A DNA stretch of 64,000 bases, from NCBI RefSeq assembly GCF_003597395.2, contig NC_133782.1:4344973-4408972 (forward strand), read 5' to 3'. Below, one piece after another: positions 13,109-25,583 of the stretch. The notes beneath the pieces were generated by a model. That model did no database searches. It had not been told where the DNA came from and saw only the letters and a program-made list of their open reading frames with translations. Source of the DNA: Chelonoidis abingdonii. Lineage: Eukaryota; Chordata; Testudines; Testudinidae. A program made the position numbers and the translations under genes. The first letter of the stretch is position 1; each line of letters begins with the position of its first letter.

Positions 13109-13241
13109 AGGGTCAGATTCTGATATCCTTAACCATGTTGAATAGTAATTTATTCTAAAAGGTAGACCTACTGAAGTTAATGGTACTTTTTGTGGAGTAA
13201 GGCATTACTCAACATAACGGAGGGTATCAGAATCTGGCCCA
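13109..13241. repeat. short palindromic repeat (ancient MITE)
   Basis: GGGTCAGATTCTGATATCCT at the left is mirrored by AGGGTATCAGAATCTGGCCC at the right; TTGAATAGTAATTTATTC is mirrored by GGAGTAAGGCATTACTCAAC. The centre contains ACTGAAGTTAATGGTA. Whole element about 133 bp. Confidence 0.7.
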
Positions 13242-13963
13242 AAGTCAGCATCAAAGCTGGATGCCAAGTAAACTGTGACAAACACTGTCAAAAATGAATA
13301 CCCTTGATGTTGGAAAAAGACAAAGGACAGCTCTTTGTACTTATAATGGTAATTCTGCAGACAAAAACAGGTGGTATTTTATGGGAGCCAGTCTGATAAC
13401 TGTATGAAAGTAGCATCCTTTAAGGTGCCCTTCAAGTCCAAAGCCCCAAATCAGCTGAGAGAGAAAGGGCAGGAAAAATGAAAATTAAAATTAGTCTTAC
13501 AGAACTAGAACTTTCTGATAAAGCTGTCTGATGTCCGGAGGTCTGCAATGGGATGAAGACAGTCTTTTGGTATGATTCTGAGACACTGCCATATTAATTT
13601 ACTATCATCAACCTATTTATGGGTACATGATGAAATCTTAATAGCATGGGTAACACGATGGAGAAGTTCTCTCTCTCAATTATATGACCAAAAAAACCAG
13701 AGGGTGCCTGTAAAAGAATGACTGTCCCAGCTACATCACATGGTCTAATGCCATTAGGAGGAAGTTTCATCTTCTGATTCAGTGAGGTTTCCCGATCAAT
13801 TAAGGAAAATGGTAAAACATCAATCAACAAAATTATGTCTTCACAAAATAAAAGGTCTTCAAATTAAATTTGATAGTTTTGATATCAAACGGTGATGCAT
13901 CCAACTCTCAGATGACAGACTGAAGGTGAGCATGGGAAAGGGAGAGTGTTGTCTGTGGGTATG

Positions 13964-14829
13964 TGTAATAAACGTCTGTCTCAAATCTGGACTTAGAGTT
14001 CAACATCTGAGTGTTTACTGTGAATCTCCCCCAAGCTTATACCCAGCTTGGATTTTATCTCGCTGCCACCAACTAGGACTATTTAGGGTTCCTAGTTACC
14101 CCGAGTCACCCCAACCTTTCCCTGGGGGACACCCAAGACCCAGAACCCCTGGGTCTCCCTATCTCAACGGGAAAACAAGCTCTTCCCCCTTGTCTCCTCG
14201 TTATCTGCTCCCCCGCTTCCCCCTCCCTTTTCCCTGGGTGAGCCTGGGCGATGCAGTACTTAACTCCTTGAAGGCAAAACAAAGAGGGAAATCACCCTCC
14301 CCCTGAGGCGATGCATTCAAATCTAGTAAAGCTAATATAAAGAGATTTTCCACCCCCCCTTCCTGTAGCCTCACCGGAGAAACCCCAAAAACCTCAGCCA
14401 GGTTTTAAAAAAGAACTTTATATAAAAAGAAAGAAAATACAAAACAATAATCTTGCATTAAGAAACTCAATACAGGCTCTTGCTTATAAGAAAATATGAA
14501 TAAACAGTCTGATTTAAAAGATAGCCCCGTTTAAACCAGTCCAGCAAATCAACACACCTGTAAATACAACACAAAGCTCATCACAGCCGAATTACTTTGT
14601 TTCCTTTGTACTCACACTTTGTAGGAAAATTTAGAAGGAAATAGGAGTTAGCAGGAAAGCTGTTTGCTCCATAGCTGGGAGAAACAAAAAAAGACCAAGA
14701 GTACACAATTCCCGCCCCTGACTTTTAAAAAATCCAGTTCTCTGATTGGTCCTCTGGTCAGGTGTTTGGTTCCCTTTGTTCACCCTTTACAGGCAAAGAA
14801 AATTAACCCTTACCTATCTACTTATGACA
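13964..14829 (-). mobile_element. solo LTR of an endogenous retrovirus-type element, 866 bp
   Basis: On the minus strand the unit starts TGTCATAAGTAGATAG and ends TTATTACA, the TG...CA ends of an LTR. The flanks are an exact 5-bp duplication GTATG (13959-13963 and 14830-14834). Internal minus-strand features include a GACCAATCAGAG CCAAT-type box and a TATATAAAG TATA-type box. No gag, pol or env sequence is present between the duplications, so this is a recombined solo LTR, not a provirus. It lies in the same orientation as ZBTB46. Assignment to ERV rather than Ty3/Gypsy is inference. Confidence 0.85.
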
Positions 14830-16788
14830 GTATGTTAAAAGCTTTGAAGAAATTGGACTGAATTATAAACTCAGGAAGAGAGCTGAAAATCCCTTCATAA
14901 AATGCCTAAAAAGCATACTATCGTTACATCAGAAGATATAGACCCTGGAAAATAATCTTAAATGTTGTAATCTTAGAGAGACTTAAAGAAGTGAGGGATA
15001 GCAAACGTCTAATGTTTTACCTCATTTGACAGAAACGGCCTTTTGATAAAAAGCTTTGGCTCCCTTTGCAAATAACAAATGCATTTAGAATGCCTTATAA
15101 ATTTTATAAATTACTGTTAAGTACTTCATCTAAACCAGCTTTATGCCACACCTTTAAACTTAGTTATAACTTTGGTTTTGGATAAGTGCCATATTACAAG
15201 TGATATTTGGAAGTACTGGGGACATTTTTTGTATCAAGGGAAGAAAATACATATTTTCCCAATACTGTTTGGAAAGGGCAAACTCAAAGGAAAAGAGTTA
15301 ATATTCTTGAAATCAGTTTGTTTCTTTGAGGATGATGCTAAGGCTTTGCTTCCTACTAAACTGTAATGGTAGTTGATGGAGGTAAAATTAGATTTAGACA
15401 CTAGAATTTTTTTTTTAATCTGCACAATCCAAACAACAAGACCACCAAGAAAAGACAAGTATATGAGACTTAGATTAAGAGTGTAATCAAAACCAGGAAT
15501 GACAAACTAAAAACATGATGTGTGTGTGCATCTGATGTATAGTTATTTCTCTCTCATGTTAAAATAATATATGAAACCCTGTAGATCTGAGACTAAATTA
15601 ATATTACTTTTTTCTATTTCTGGTTAACTGAATTATTTTGGTGTATTGATGAATACATTAGACAGAACTGTAGGCTTTTCCTCATCTTTTTTAATCAATG
15701 TGCATACTGTATTAATTTATTTTAGCTATAAAAAAATAAAACATTTTTAAAATAACGTTCTCTATATTTTGAAGAAATGGAGGGGAAAGATGATACACAA
15801 TAAACAAGCTTTACAGAAAAAATAAAGCATTAATATGGACTCCTTTTATGGCTAAAATTGTTGCCACATCCAACTCTCAAAACCAGGGTTAGACCCCAAA
15901 TTTGCTCACCCTGATATGTAACTGTTTAAAAATGACATCATGCCACTTGGTAATAAGGAAACATGTGCCATTGTCCAGCGTCTGCTAATTTACAAATAGA
16001 AGTCCTTTGATTGGCCAGTGAGCATCCAGTGTTACCATAAAGGAGACTGACTGCTGTCAGTGGAGAGCAAACACAATCCTACCACATGTGCTGTATGAAA
16101 GTCTTTGTTGAAAGTTCATGTGGATCCTGATTGAGACCAGACAACAGAATGGATATTGAAGGTGTGTGCTGACTTCTGAATTTTATTTCTGTTAAGTTTC
16201 TTGGAAAAGTCAAAGTCTATAAAATCCTCATGTTTGCGTAAAACAGAACTTTAAATTAGAATTTAAATGTCAGTTCTACAGGTCTTAAGCAAAGTTTCAA
16301 AAATCCATTTATTTATGTATAGATACATACATACTAGCAAACCTAAATTTGGGGTTTATATTGGCTTCATGTCCCTTTAAAAGCATCAGAACATATATTT
16401 TGGGAGTGTATTTATGTTGTACCTCAACCAAATTGAAGAAACAGAAGAAACCCCCTTTAATTGTTCCAAAATGCACTTAACTGTTTATTTTAAATGTGTC
16501 AAGTTTTAGGAGAACAAACTGTCCAGAACTGGTGAAAATCTGCAAGATACTAGACTTATTCAAGGTGCCGAAGACGAAGCAGGTCTGGAAAAACATGCAC
16601 TCACATTTCCACTTTTAATCTACTCAACAAGAACAAACTGCAAAAAGAGCTAAATTGATATAAGGCAAGACTGATTTGCAAACAGCCAGAAATCAGTCTT
16701 TGATTTGCAAGTGCATTTTGTTTCTTTGCCTCCCCACAGCACCTTTTTTTAAAGGGGATTGGGCAGGGTGTGTGTGTGCGGAAAATGA

Positions 16789-17921
16789 CACTAACTCCTC
16801 ACTTAAAGTCATCTGGGTTAACATGGTTATGTTGCTGATCAATTAGGGACCATACTCATTTAAAGTTGTGCAATGCTCCCTTCTAATATTGTTTGGCAGC
16901 TGCCTGCCTCCCCGCACCCCTAAATTCCCTGTGCTGCAGCCACCAGGAGGCTAGCAATTGCAGCTATCCCTCCCTTCACTGCCATGTGCTGCCCATGCTT
17001 GGAGCTGCTCCCTGAGCCTCCTGCTTGCTGTGTGCGGGCAGGGGAGAGGTGGGCTAATGTCAGGTTGTCCCCCTCCCCCCTGCTCATACACCCCGCTTAC
17101 CCTTTCTTCTCCATGTACAGCAGGGTGGGGACAGGGATGGAGAGAGACAGAGAGAGCCTGAGGCAGCAGCCACTGTCTCAACATCCTGATCCACTTAAAA
17201 AGCCAATGTATTTAAGAGTGGGTCAACTTCCTTAAAGGGGCAGTGCGCATTTCTCTCTCTCTCTTCCACACAAAAGGTGTGTCTCTGTCTGATATGCTAT
17301 CTCCCCTCCCTCCATTCCTGCTGCCTTGTAGAGTGAGAGGCTACATTAACGTGTTAACCCTTGAGGGCTCAGCCCAGAGCAAGTTCATCATTTAGCACAG
17401 GGGTACTCAAACTGGGGGTCACGACCCCTCGCGGTCACGAGGTTATAACATGTGTGATCATGAGCTGTCAGCCTCCACCTCAAACCCTGCTTTGCCTCCA
17501 GCATTTATAATGGTGTTAAATATATAAAGAATTATTTTTAATTTATAAAGGGGAGGGCTGCACTCAGAGGCTTGCTATGTGAAAGGTGTCACCAGTACAA
17601 AAGTTTAGGAACCACTGATTTAGCAGCAAGGCATTCCCAGGGAAATATCCCACCTGCTTCCATCCTCTAACTTCACCACCTCAACCAAGTTTCACAATCA
17701 TCATAGCTGTGAACAGTATTAAATTGTTTGTTTAAAATGTATACTGTGCGTATATCTATATAATATATAGGTTTTTGTCTTGTGAAAAATTTTTTCCTGG
17801 AACCTAACCCCCCCCCCCATTTACATTAATTCTTATGGGGAAATTGGATTTGCTTAATATCGTTGCGCTTAAAGTCGCACTTTTCAGGAACATAACAACA
17901 ATGTTAAGGGAGGAGTTACTG
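16789..17921. mobile_element. DNA transposon, approx. 1.1 kb, host of a nested hAT
   Basis: Inverted ends CACTAACTCCTCACTTAA (left) and CAGTAACTCCTCCCTTAA (right, reversed). The inner right end has GCTTAAAGTCGCAC echoing the left CTTAAAGTCATC. The body matches, from memory, a dispersed turtle repeat with GC-rich centre and TCTCTCTC stretch (17250-17262). A clear TSD is not seen. Interrupted by a 220-bp hAT at 17398. Confidence 0.7.
17398..17617. mobile_element. hAT non-autonomous transposon, 220 bp, perfect 8-bp TSD
   Basis: Begins CAGGGGTACTCAAACTGGGG and ends AAAGTTTAGGAACCACTG. Exact 8-bp duplication ATTTAGCA at 17390-17397 and 17618-17625. Lies within the larger transposon 16789-17921. 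Confidence 0.93.
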
Positions 17922-18136
17922 TATTTCACCTCAGGATGGCTCTCCAGGGTGAGGCAGCAAATAATCCTTAGTTGGCAAAAATGAAAACTCCTAGCAGACA
18001 CAACTTTTCTACAGGTCACTATTTATTAAGCAAAACTACTAATTTCATTTACTGCAGTTAATTTGTGTGACAGAATTCAGGGACATCATTATACTGGATT
18101 CTTGGTTATCACACTTTTGAGTTTTGTTGGCTTAAA

Positions 18137-18181
18137 GTGTGTGCGTGTATATATGTACATATACATACATACACATATATA
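18137..18181 (+). repeat. (TG/TA/CA) microsatellite
   Basis: Mixed alternating purine-pyrimidine tract GTGTGTGCGTGTATATATG followed by ACATATACATACATACACAT. Confidence 0.9.
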
Positions 18182-19352
18182 AAGAGCTGTGAATAGGATA
18201 AAAATGTGCAATATGTTCTATAAAGATATATTCCTGGTTATTAAAGGAAAGCAACAAAAGCCTATTTGCATATCAATTCACAGCTTTATTACAGAAAGGC
18301 CCAAGCCAACATGAAAATTCAAGCACAAATTTATTCTACGAACCTCTTTTAAACATGATATATCTTCTGAAGTACAACTACATTTAACTGAAAGAGTAAT
18401 TTGACTAAGTTATCTCCTTGGGGCTGTACTTTACTTTTCACTAGGTTATGGGTTTTACAGAAACTTTTTACTGTGCCAGGCTGGGATGTGGAGCACTCTC
18501 TCATCTGCACTGCAGGCTGGCTTTGGATAATCCACTAAGTAACATTTTGGAAAATGTAGCTAATAGCTTTTGAAATCTGCCATCTATTGCTGGGGACCCA
18601 GAGGGAAAACGTCAAAGCTTGCTAGGCCAGCTACTCCATTTATTTTGTCTTAGCTAGAAATTTCTAGAGTTTCCTTTGACTAAATTGAGAATGCACTGTA
18701 GTACCATCTCCCTGAGTATGTGAACAATTGAACTACTAGAATACAAGTAGTTCAAAGTGCATGTCATTTGAAAGGTAAAGTTCTGCTCTATTTGCAATAA
18801 GGTCTTGAATATGGTCTATGAATTGGTTGCCATAGGTAATATGGAAATTAATGACCTATGCAACAAATACATTTTTATTAGAAAATCTAAAATCCTATTC
18901 AATTTCTAAAATGAAAGGTGTTCATGTGGAATACATTTATTATTTCAATACACAACTCCAGATGTCTGAATGAACACAAAAACAAGACAAGACAATTTCA
19001 ACAACTCTCCAAAATCTAGATTTGTAGAGTGTCTGAAAACAGTATTTCAAATTCTAAAATTTTTTTTAATACTAAGCCTTTTTGAAGCATGCTAAAAAGA
19101 TTTGGATTTGTCCCTAGACTGGGCATGTTCTAGCAGAACTTCAGTTTTTAAAGGATATTCATTTGAATATAAAGATGCATATTTTAGGACAGATCACTTA
19201 AATACCAAGTACTTTAGCCCATCTGAGGATAAGCTGATTCCCCCTATTGACACATTACAGAGCAGCTCAAATATTGGCAGCAATTATATTTTCACATGCA
19301 GAATCACAGAAACGTTGGGCTGGAAGGGACCTCAATAGGTTATCTTCTAGTC

Positions 19353-19663
19353 CAGGGGTAGGAAACCTATGGCATGGGTGCTGAAGGCAGCACACGAGCT
19401 GACTTTCAGTGGCACTCAAACTGCCTGGGTCCTGGCCACCAGTCTGGGGGTCTCTGCATTTTAATTTAATTTTAAATGAAGCTTCTTAAACATTTTAAAA
19501 GCCTTTTTTACTTTACATACAACAATAGTTTAGTTATATATTATAGACTTATAGAAAGAGACCTTCTAAAAATGTTAAAATGTATGACTGGCACGCGAAA
19601 CCTTAAATTAGAGTGAATAAATGAAGATTCGGCACACCACTTCTGAAAGGTTGCCGATCCCTG
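19353..19663. mobile_element. hAT-like element, 311 bp, inside CR1
   Basis: Inverted ends CAGGGGTAGGAAACC and CAGGGATCGGCAACC. The interior has GCACACCACTTCTGAAAGG and AATTTAATTTTAAATGAAGC. It is homologous, in the opposite orientation, to the copy at 48060. No clean 8-bp duplication is visible. Confidence 0.75.
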
Positions 19664-20469
19664 CCATCTCCCTACACTGAGGAAGATTAAGTAAACCTAG
19701 ACCTAGATATTTATCTAACCAGTTCTTAAAAATCTTCAATGATGGAATTCCAGCACCTCCCTTAGAAGCCCATTCCAGTGCTTAACTACACTTATAGTTA
19801 GATAGTTTTTCCTAATATCTAACCTAAATCTCACTTGGTGCAAGCTAAGAAGCTTACTTCTTTTCCTACCCTTAGGTAGCCAAGAAGAACAGGTTACTCT
19901 GCTCTTTACATCAACCCTTTACATATTTGAAGAAATCTCCCCTTAATCTTCTCCAGACTAAACATGACCATTTCTTTCCATCTTTCCTCAGATGTCTTGT
20001 TTTCTAAACCTTTTATTTTTGTTGCTATTCTCTAGACTCTTTCCAATTTCTCAAAGGGTGGTGCTCAGAACTGGACACAATACTGCAACAGCTGAGGCAT
20101 CACCAGTGCCAATTGGAGCAGAACAATTACCTCCCGTGTCTCACAATACAACACTCCTTTAAAACGTCTCATAACACTAGTCTTTTTTGCAACAGCGCCT
20201 TATTGTTAACTCTCATTCAATATGAGATCCACTAAAACAGACAGATCCTTGTCTGCAGTACTGCTGCCTAGCCAGGTATTCTCCATTTTGTATTTGTGCA
20301 TTTGATTTTTTTTGTCCTAAATACATTACTTTATACTTGTCTTTACTGAATTTCATCTTGTTGATTTCAGACTAATTCTCCAACTTATCAAAATCACTCT
20401 GAATTATACTTGCAGCCATCAAAGCATTTGCAACTCCTTCCAGATTGGTATCATCCGCAAATTTTACAA

Positions 20470-20607
20470 ATCAAGTATCAGAGGGGTAGCCATGTTATTC
20501 TGGATCTGTAGAAGCAGCAGAGTGTCCTGTGGCACCTCATAGACTAAGTTTATGCTCCAATGCATCTGTTAGTCTATAAGGTGCCACAGGATTCTTTGCT
20601 GCTTTTA
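20470..20607. mobile_element. Penelope-like or other non-LTR fragment, snap-back structure, 138 bp
   Basis: Left half: TATCAGAGGGGTAGCCATGT...CTGTGGCACCTCATAGACTA. Right half is the inverse: TTAGTCTATAAGGTGCCACA...GATTCTTTGCTGC. It is flanked by a 12-bp duplication CAAATTTTACAA (20458-20469 and 20608-20619). The motif belongs to a very common turtle retroelement tail that I believe is Penelope-like; the family name is from memory. Confidence 0.7.
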
Positions 20608-20792
20608 CAAATTTTACAAGTATACTTTCTACTCCATCATCCAAGTTGTTAATGAAAATGTTGAATAGGATTAGACACAGGACAACCCCCTGTGAGACCT
20701 CTCTTGATAGGTCCTCACAGTCTGAAAGAGAACTATTGATAACTACTCTCTGATTATGTCTTTTCAGCCAGTTGCACATTCACTTTATAGTA

Positions 20793-21656
20793 CCGTATAT
20801 ACTCACTCATAAGCCCAATTTTTTTAGTGAAAAAGGGAAGCACCAGAGAAGGGGGTCAGCTTATAAAAAGGTATAGAGAGGGAGAGGTGGGACACAGCCT
20901 CTCCCCCCCAACAAAGGGAGCAAGGAGAGGCAGCATAGCCAGCAGAGAAGAGGCGGGGCCAAAGTCTCTCCACTTCTGGCCACGCTGCTCTGCCCCCAGC
21001 CTCCAAAACAGCTGCAGCTCCGAGGCTGGCAGGCTGCAACCATGCCAGTCAGCCCCACCCCACCCCCCGAGCAGGCTGTGGCCGTGCCACCTGTCCCGCT
21101 GGAGCACACTGTGGCCGCCTGGCCCGGCCCGGCCCGGCCCACTGAAACATGCTGCGACCGCGCCACTTGGTCTGGCCCACTGAAGCAGGCTGCGGCTGTG
21201 CTTCCCAGCCTGCCGGAGCAGCTTCAGCCACGTCAGAGGCATCCTCCTCTGACACTTCCCAGATAAGGCGGGAAGGGATGGGATGGGGAGAGTGTGGGGG
21301 TCCTGGGCTAGAGGTGGGGTCATATAGGGGGTGGTCACAGGAGTTACTCCCTGACTCCCAGCTTCTCCTCCCCGAAAACTTTCCTCACCAGTTGCTGTCC
21401 CATCCTGACAGGGTAAGCAGCTGGCGTGCCAGGTCACTTTGTTTACTTAGGTTTACCTCCATGCCTGCGGATGCTCAAAGTAAAACCATCTTGGCCCCCC
21501 AGCGGCTTACCCTGATGGCCCAGGAGCCAAAGTTTGCTGATCCCTGAATTATAGGGTCATCTTATGAAAGGGTTATAAAAAATTTCCATTTTTACTTATC
21601 TATCTTGAGGGGGGGTCGTTTTATAAACAAACCAGCTTATGATCGAGTATATACGG
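20793..21656. mobile_element. TA-target DNA transposon, 864 bp, inside CR1
   Basis: Inverted ends CCGTATATACTCACTCATAA (left) and CCGTATATACTCGATCATAA (right, reversed). TA on both sides (20791-20792, 21657-21658) suggests a Tc1/mariner/pogo-type insertion. The GC-rich interior (20940-21300) yields open frames up to 193 codons on the minus strand with no recognisable domain. Confidence 0.85.
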
Positions 21657-22469
21657 TATTTAATCTGGACTGTATCTCCCTAATTTGTTTATGAGAATGT
21701 CATGTGTAAAAGCTAATGTCTTTTAACACAGTCCATGATTATTATTACATATAATAATTTATTATAATTACATGTTTCGTACATATAATATCTGAAAAAT
21801 AAATTATTTGGTCAGACACACAAGTCTCTTTCCATACTACAAAACTAAATTATGAAAAAAAATTTATTACCGGTAAAGTACCAATGATAGCTTGATTGGC
21901 TTTCAAAAGGAAGACTCCATGTTTCAGACCACAGACCTTTTCACCAAATTAGAAAACTTCCTTCAACATTCTCACAAAACAGAAATAATTTAAATTCACG
22001 TTTAACAGATTAACAAATAATCCATAGGAATTTAAGGATAATTCACCCTCCTTTAACATGACATGGTACCATTCTGCAATACTGCAAATGCTAGTTTACT
22101 ACTGTATGTTTATTTAATCCCTTGACTCTTAAATATTTCCTAAAATTCTAGACAAAGTGTATTATAAGTTTCTCAGTGTTGAGACCTTGTCTGCCTTTAT
22201 TTTTGCATAGGACCGCACAAAACTATGATAAAATATAAATAACTATTACCACTGAATGACAGGTGCACTGGGGCTAATGGTCCCCACTGGATTAGCATTT
22301 TCTCTCAGAATGTTGAGATTTTCAAAATTCTTTTTAAAATAATTATTTTGTTTTAAGAAGTGATCAAAACTCAGAAAAAGCAGTAGTAACTACACTGTAC
22401 TTTTAGATGTCAGATTTTTTTCAGATTGCAGACCACTGAATTCAAAAAATGAACTCCTACATATCATAC

Positions 22470-22658
22470 ATAGAATCATAGAAGATTAGGGTTGGAAGGG
22501 ACCTCAGAAAGTCATGTAGTCCAAACCCCTGCTCAAAGCAGGACCAATCCCCAGCCAGATTTTTACCCCAGTTACCTAAATGGCCCCCTCAAGGATTGAA
22601 CTCACAACCCTCGGTTTAGCAGGCCAATGCTCAAACCACTGAGCTATCCCTCCCCCCA
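22470..22658 (-). mobile_element. tRNA-derived SINE with CR1 tail, minus strand
   Basis: In reverse: CR1-like tail TAGAATCATAGAAGATTAGG and GTTGGAAGGGACCTCAG, body GCTCAAAGCAGGACCAATCC, then B box GGATTGAACTCACAACC and A box region CAAACCACTGAGCTATCC. This is the turtle Pol III SINE type, which borrows the CR1 3' end for mobilisation. Confidence 0.92.
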
Positions 22659-23852
22659 TAAATGCAAAATTGCCCCTTCCATTATAAAGATGAAAATATT
22701 GAACAGGTTAGAGGAATGTGTGATTCACAAAACATGAGAAAATACTTTAACAGTCTGAACATTTGACTCACATTTTAAAATATTCTCTATTCACTCAATA
22801 TTCAAAAAAGGTTATAACTAAGAGAAAAGGCTGGATTCAAAGATTAAAATGGTAATATAATTTTTGTTTAAAAGTTGGATAAGCATAGATTAGGGAATGG
22901 TATAGCCTCAACTCAAGAGGCAAATACATTAAAGTTGCAATAAAGACACTCAGAAGGGAAGTGCTCTCTGATCTGTGGAGTTAAAGCAGATTAGCAGAAA
23001 CATGGCTGTTATTATCGGGGAAGGAGGAGAGCTTTGGAGCCTGGGGAAAAAAGAATGCAGGGAGCGGAAGGGAAACGGACAGACCTTTTAACTAAAGCTG
23101 GTTTAGGGTGGAGCCATTTTAAAGCCAGGGTGTAGCCAGGGAAAGAAAGTCTGAGTTTAACGCAGTTTCCAGACCCTTGAAAATAACCTGACCTAATCCT
23201 TTAATAATGGAAACTTGAAACTGCTATTCCTGTAAAAAGACTGAATCTCATTAATTTCATAAGTTTATAACTATAGTTAAGTGAAGTATCTGAACTCTCC
23301 CCTGAACATTCTAGGATGAACTAGTCATTGAACATTCTTCAGACCAATACAGGATTCATTGTTATTTTCTTTGTTTTGCTGCTACTAGCAGCTATTTAAA
23401 GCCAATTTCCTTGCATACATTAACATTATACACCTTGTACATTTAAAACAGAGAGTGTACCAAAAGAATTTAAAAATCTGGGCATTTTCCTAATCCAGTG
23501 GAATGCAAAACATGGACTAAACGGATTTAGACTTCAGGAAAAGAATTCTGGGAGTGGTATTGGAGCACTGAAACTGTAATCCCTGCAGGTCTGGTTTTAC
23601 AGAGAGCCTCGCTCTCCAGTGTATCGCCACCTATCCTTTGGTGTCGCAAAATGCACAACTGTTTCACAAGTTGATTAATCGTATTGCCAAACACATCTAA
23701 ATAGTAGCAAGCTAACCATAATACCCTGTATCATAACCCTGGTTTAATTGCTAAATTGCCAATCTGTTTTTAATTAAGTTACTTTTTTGAGGCGGCATCT
23801 TGTTTGAAGCTCAAACTGGAGCAAAACTATTACTTTGCTCTTCAATATAAAT

Positions 23853-23871
23853 ATACACACACACACACACC
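23853..23871 (+). repeat. (AC)n microsatellite
   Basis: Short run of about nine AC dinucleotides after ATAT. Confidence 0.9.
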
Positions 23872-25022
23872 TCGAAAAATTCTGATATATTCGCAAGATT
23901 CTTAACCTCTAAGTTTCCCAAGAACCACCTTGCACCATAATTCTGTCTATCCGACTTAAAACAAGAAATGTTGTGATCTCTCACAAACTGAGTGTAAAAG
24001 CAGCATAAAAGCAGTCTAAATAATGAAGCTCTAATCTACTTAAAATTTGAGCCCAAATGTTGTTTTTATAATCTAAAACATTCCAGATTATTCTAACAGC
24101 TCAACTTTGCACTAAACCAGTTTTAAATTCACTAATGTAGCAATATTCAAACACTAATGTTCAATTTTATATTTAACACTGGAACTAAAAAAATAAAAAG
24201 GAAACTAATGGGTTGCAGCTTCATCCTGCTCCAGTAACACTGAGCATCACTGTTGTAGATACTTGTGTCTTGGACCAGTTATTTTCTGTCCCCCTTTTCC
24301 ACATCTGTGCAACAGCAGGGCTAAACAAAAATATGGATCTACAAAAGAAAGTATACAACCTACAACATCTGTAAGGGGTGCAAAAACCTCAAAATACTAT
24401 ATTACAAATTTTATTAAAAATTCTAATAAAGCCTGTTCTCCATCTCATTAGACACAATGTCCTTTGACATGCAATGGACAGATAACTGTACATCATTAAA
24501 GTCTACTTAATAAAATCTACAACAGAATGACTGAGGCTTTGGTTTCCTTTAAGGAGTCCACACAAAATACAAAAAGGATAGAGTCTTAGGATCTTTTCAA
24601 ACAAAACTTGATAGAACTAACTGCATAAACCTCTTTTGTTAGCTAATTTATAGAAAATTACTCTGGAAAGCAATCAATTAGTCTCTTCCAAATTTCACTT
24701 GGTTCGACTGGATAGAATTGTATTTCATAAACCTCCTTGTAAAAATTTATCTACATAAAAAATACATTATATAAACCTAGAAGACTTCACTGAAACTTAT
24801 CGGCCCGCTCAAAAACCACCACAACTGCCATCTTGATGGTTAGAAAGAGAGACCAAAAACAAAGGTCCAAAGGGTCCCCTTGAGCATAAATATGTATTTC
24901 AAAAGCCCCTTTCATACAAGGATTTTATTAGGCCAATACTTAAAAAAGTAAGTGACAAGAGGATGGGAATTCACAATTCCATTAACTGCAGAAACCTCAT
25001 GGGGCCATTGGTACAAACAAAC

Positions 25023-25583
25023 CCTGGTCTACATTACGAGGCAATTTAACTGTGTAAGTGTCTACACTAAAATGTAGCTCCCATCAATGTAACTAGGATA
25101 GCTCAATGTTTTGAGCATTGGCCTGCTAAACCCAGAGTTGTGAGTTTGATCCTTGAGGGGACCATTTAGGGATCTGGGGCAAAAATCTGTCTGGGGATTG
25201 GTCCTGCTTTGAGCAGTGGGTTGGACTAGATGACCTCCTGAGGTCCCTTCCAACCCTGTTATTCTATGAAATGTAGTCAACTAGCCCACTACATTGACTT
25301 AATAACTCTACCTTCACAAGAGGAGTACCATAAGGCTTAGGTTGATACAGTTAAGTCAACAGTGTCAGTGTGACACTGTGTTGCTTACATCAACTGTTGC
25401 TGCCTTTCTGAGCTGTCCCACAATGCCTCTCCCTTATAGTTAAATGAGTGGGAGTTCTCCAGGAAAGGATGCAAACCACCAACACAAGAAACGTAGTGTG
25501 GACATGAAAAACAATTTAATCACTGTGGAGGCAATACTTCACCATAACTTAAATTGACTTAATTTTGTAGGGTAGGCTTGCTC
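25023..25583. mobile_element. Harbinger-like MITE carrying a SINE
   Basis: Begins CCTGGTCTACATTACGAGGC and ends AATTTTGTAGGGTAGGCTTG, degenerate inverted ends of the GTCTACA family. The interior includes GAGCTGTCCCACAATGCC and GCAAACCACCAACACAAG, typical of a dispersed turtle MITE. Interrupted by a SINE at 25097-25269. Confidence 0.65.
25097..25269 (+). mobile_element. tRNA-derived SINE with CR1 tail, plus strand
   Basis: A box region GATAGCTCAATGTTTTGAGC, B box GTGAGTTTGATCCTTG, body GGGGCAAAAATCTGTCTGGG, CR1-type tail GAGGTCCCTTCCAACCCTG and ATTCTATGA. Flanks AATGTAACTAG and AATGTAGTCAACTAG look like a target duplication with a small deletion. Confidence 0.92.

Larger units (their letters stand above)
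19305..21735 (-). mobile_element. CR1 LINE 3' region, minus strand, carrying three insertions
   Basis: Starts with the reversed CR1 tail (AGAATCACAGAAACGTTGGG, CTGGAAGGGACCTCAATAGG) and continues through CCTAATATCTAACCTAAATC, GGTGGTGCTCAGAACTGGAC, TTTCATCTTGTTGATTTCAG and, after the last insert, TTTGTTTATGAGAATGTCAT. About 1.1 kb of CR1 remains after subtracting inserts at 19353, 20470 and 20793. Confidence 0.92.

Noticed and set aside
13926..14306. 126-codon plus-strand open frame
   Set aside because: It lies antisense within the solo LTR.
20856..21437. 193-codon minus-strand open frame
   Set aside because: It lies wholly inside the GC-rich TA-target transposon and has no recognisable motif; overlapping frames on both strands are open too.
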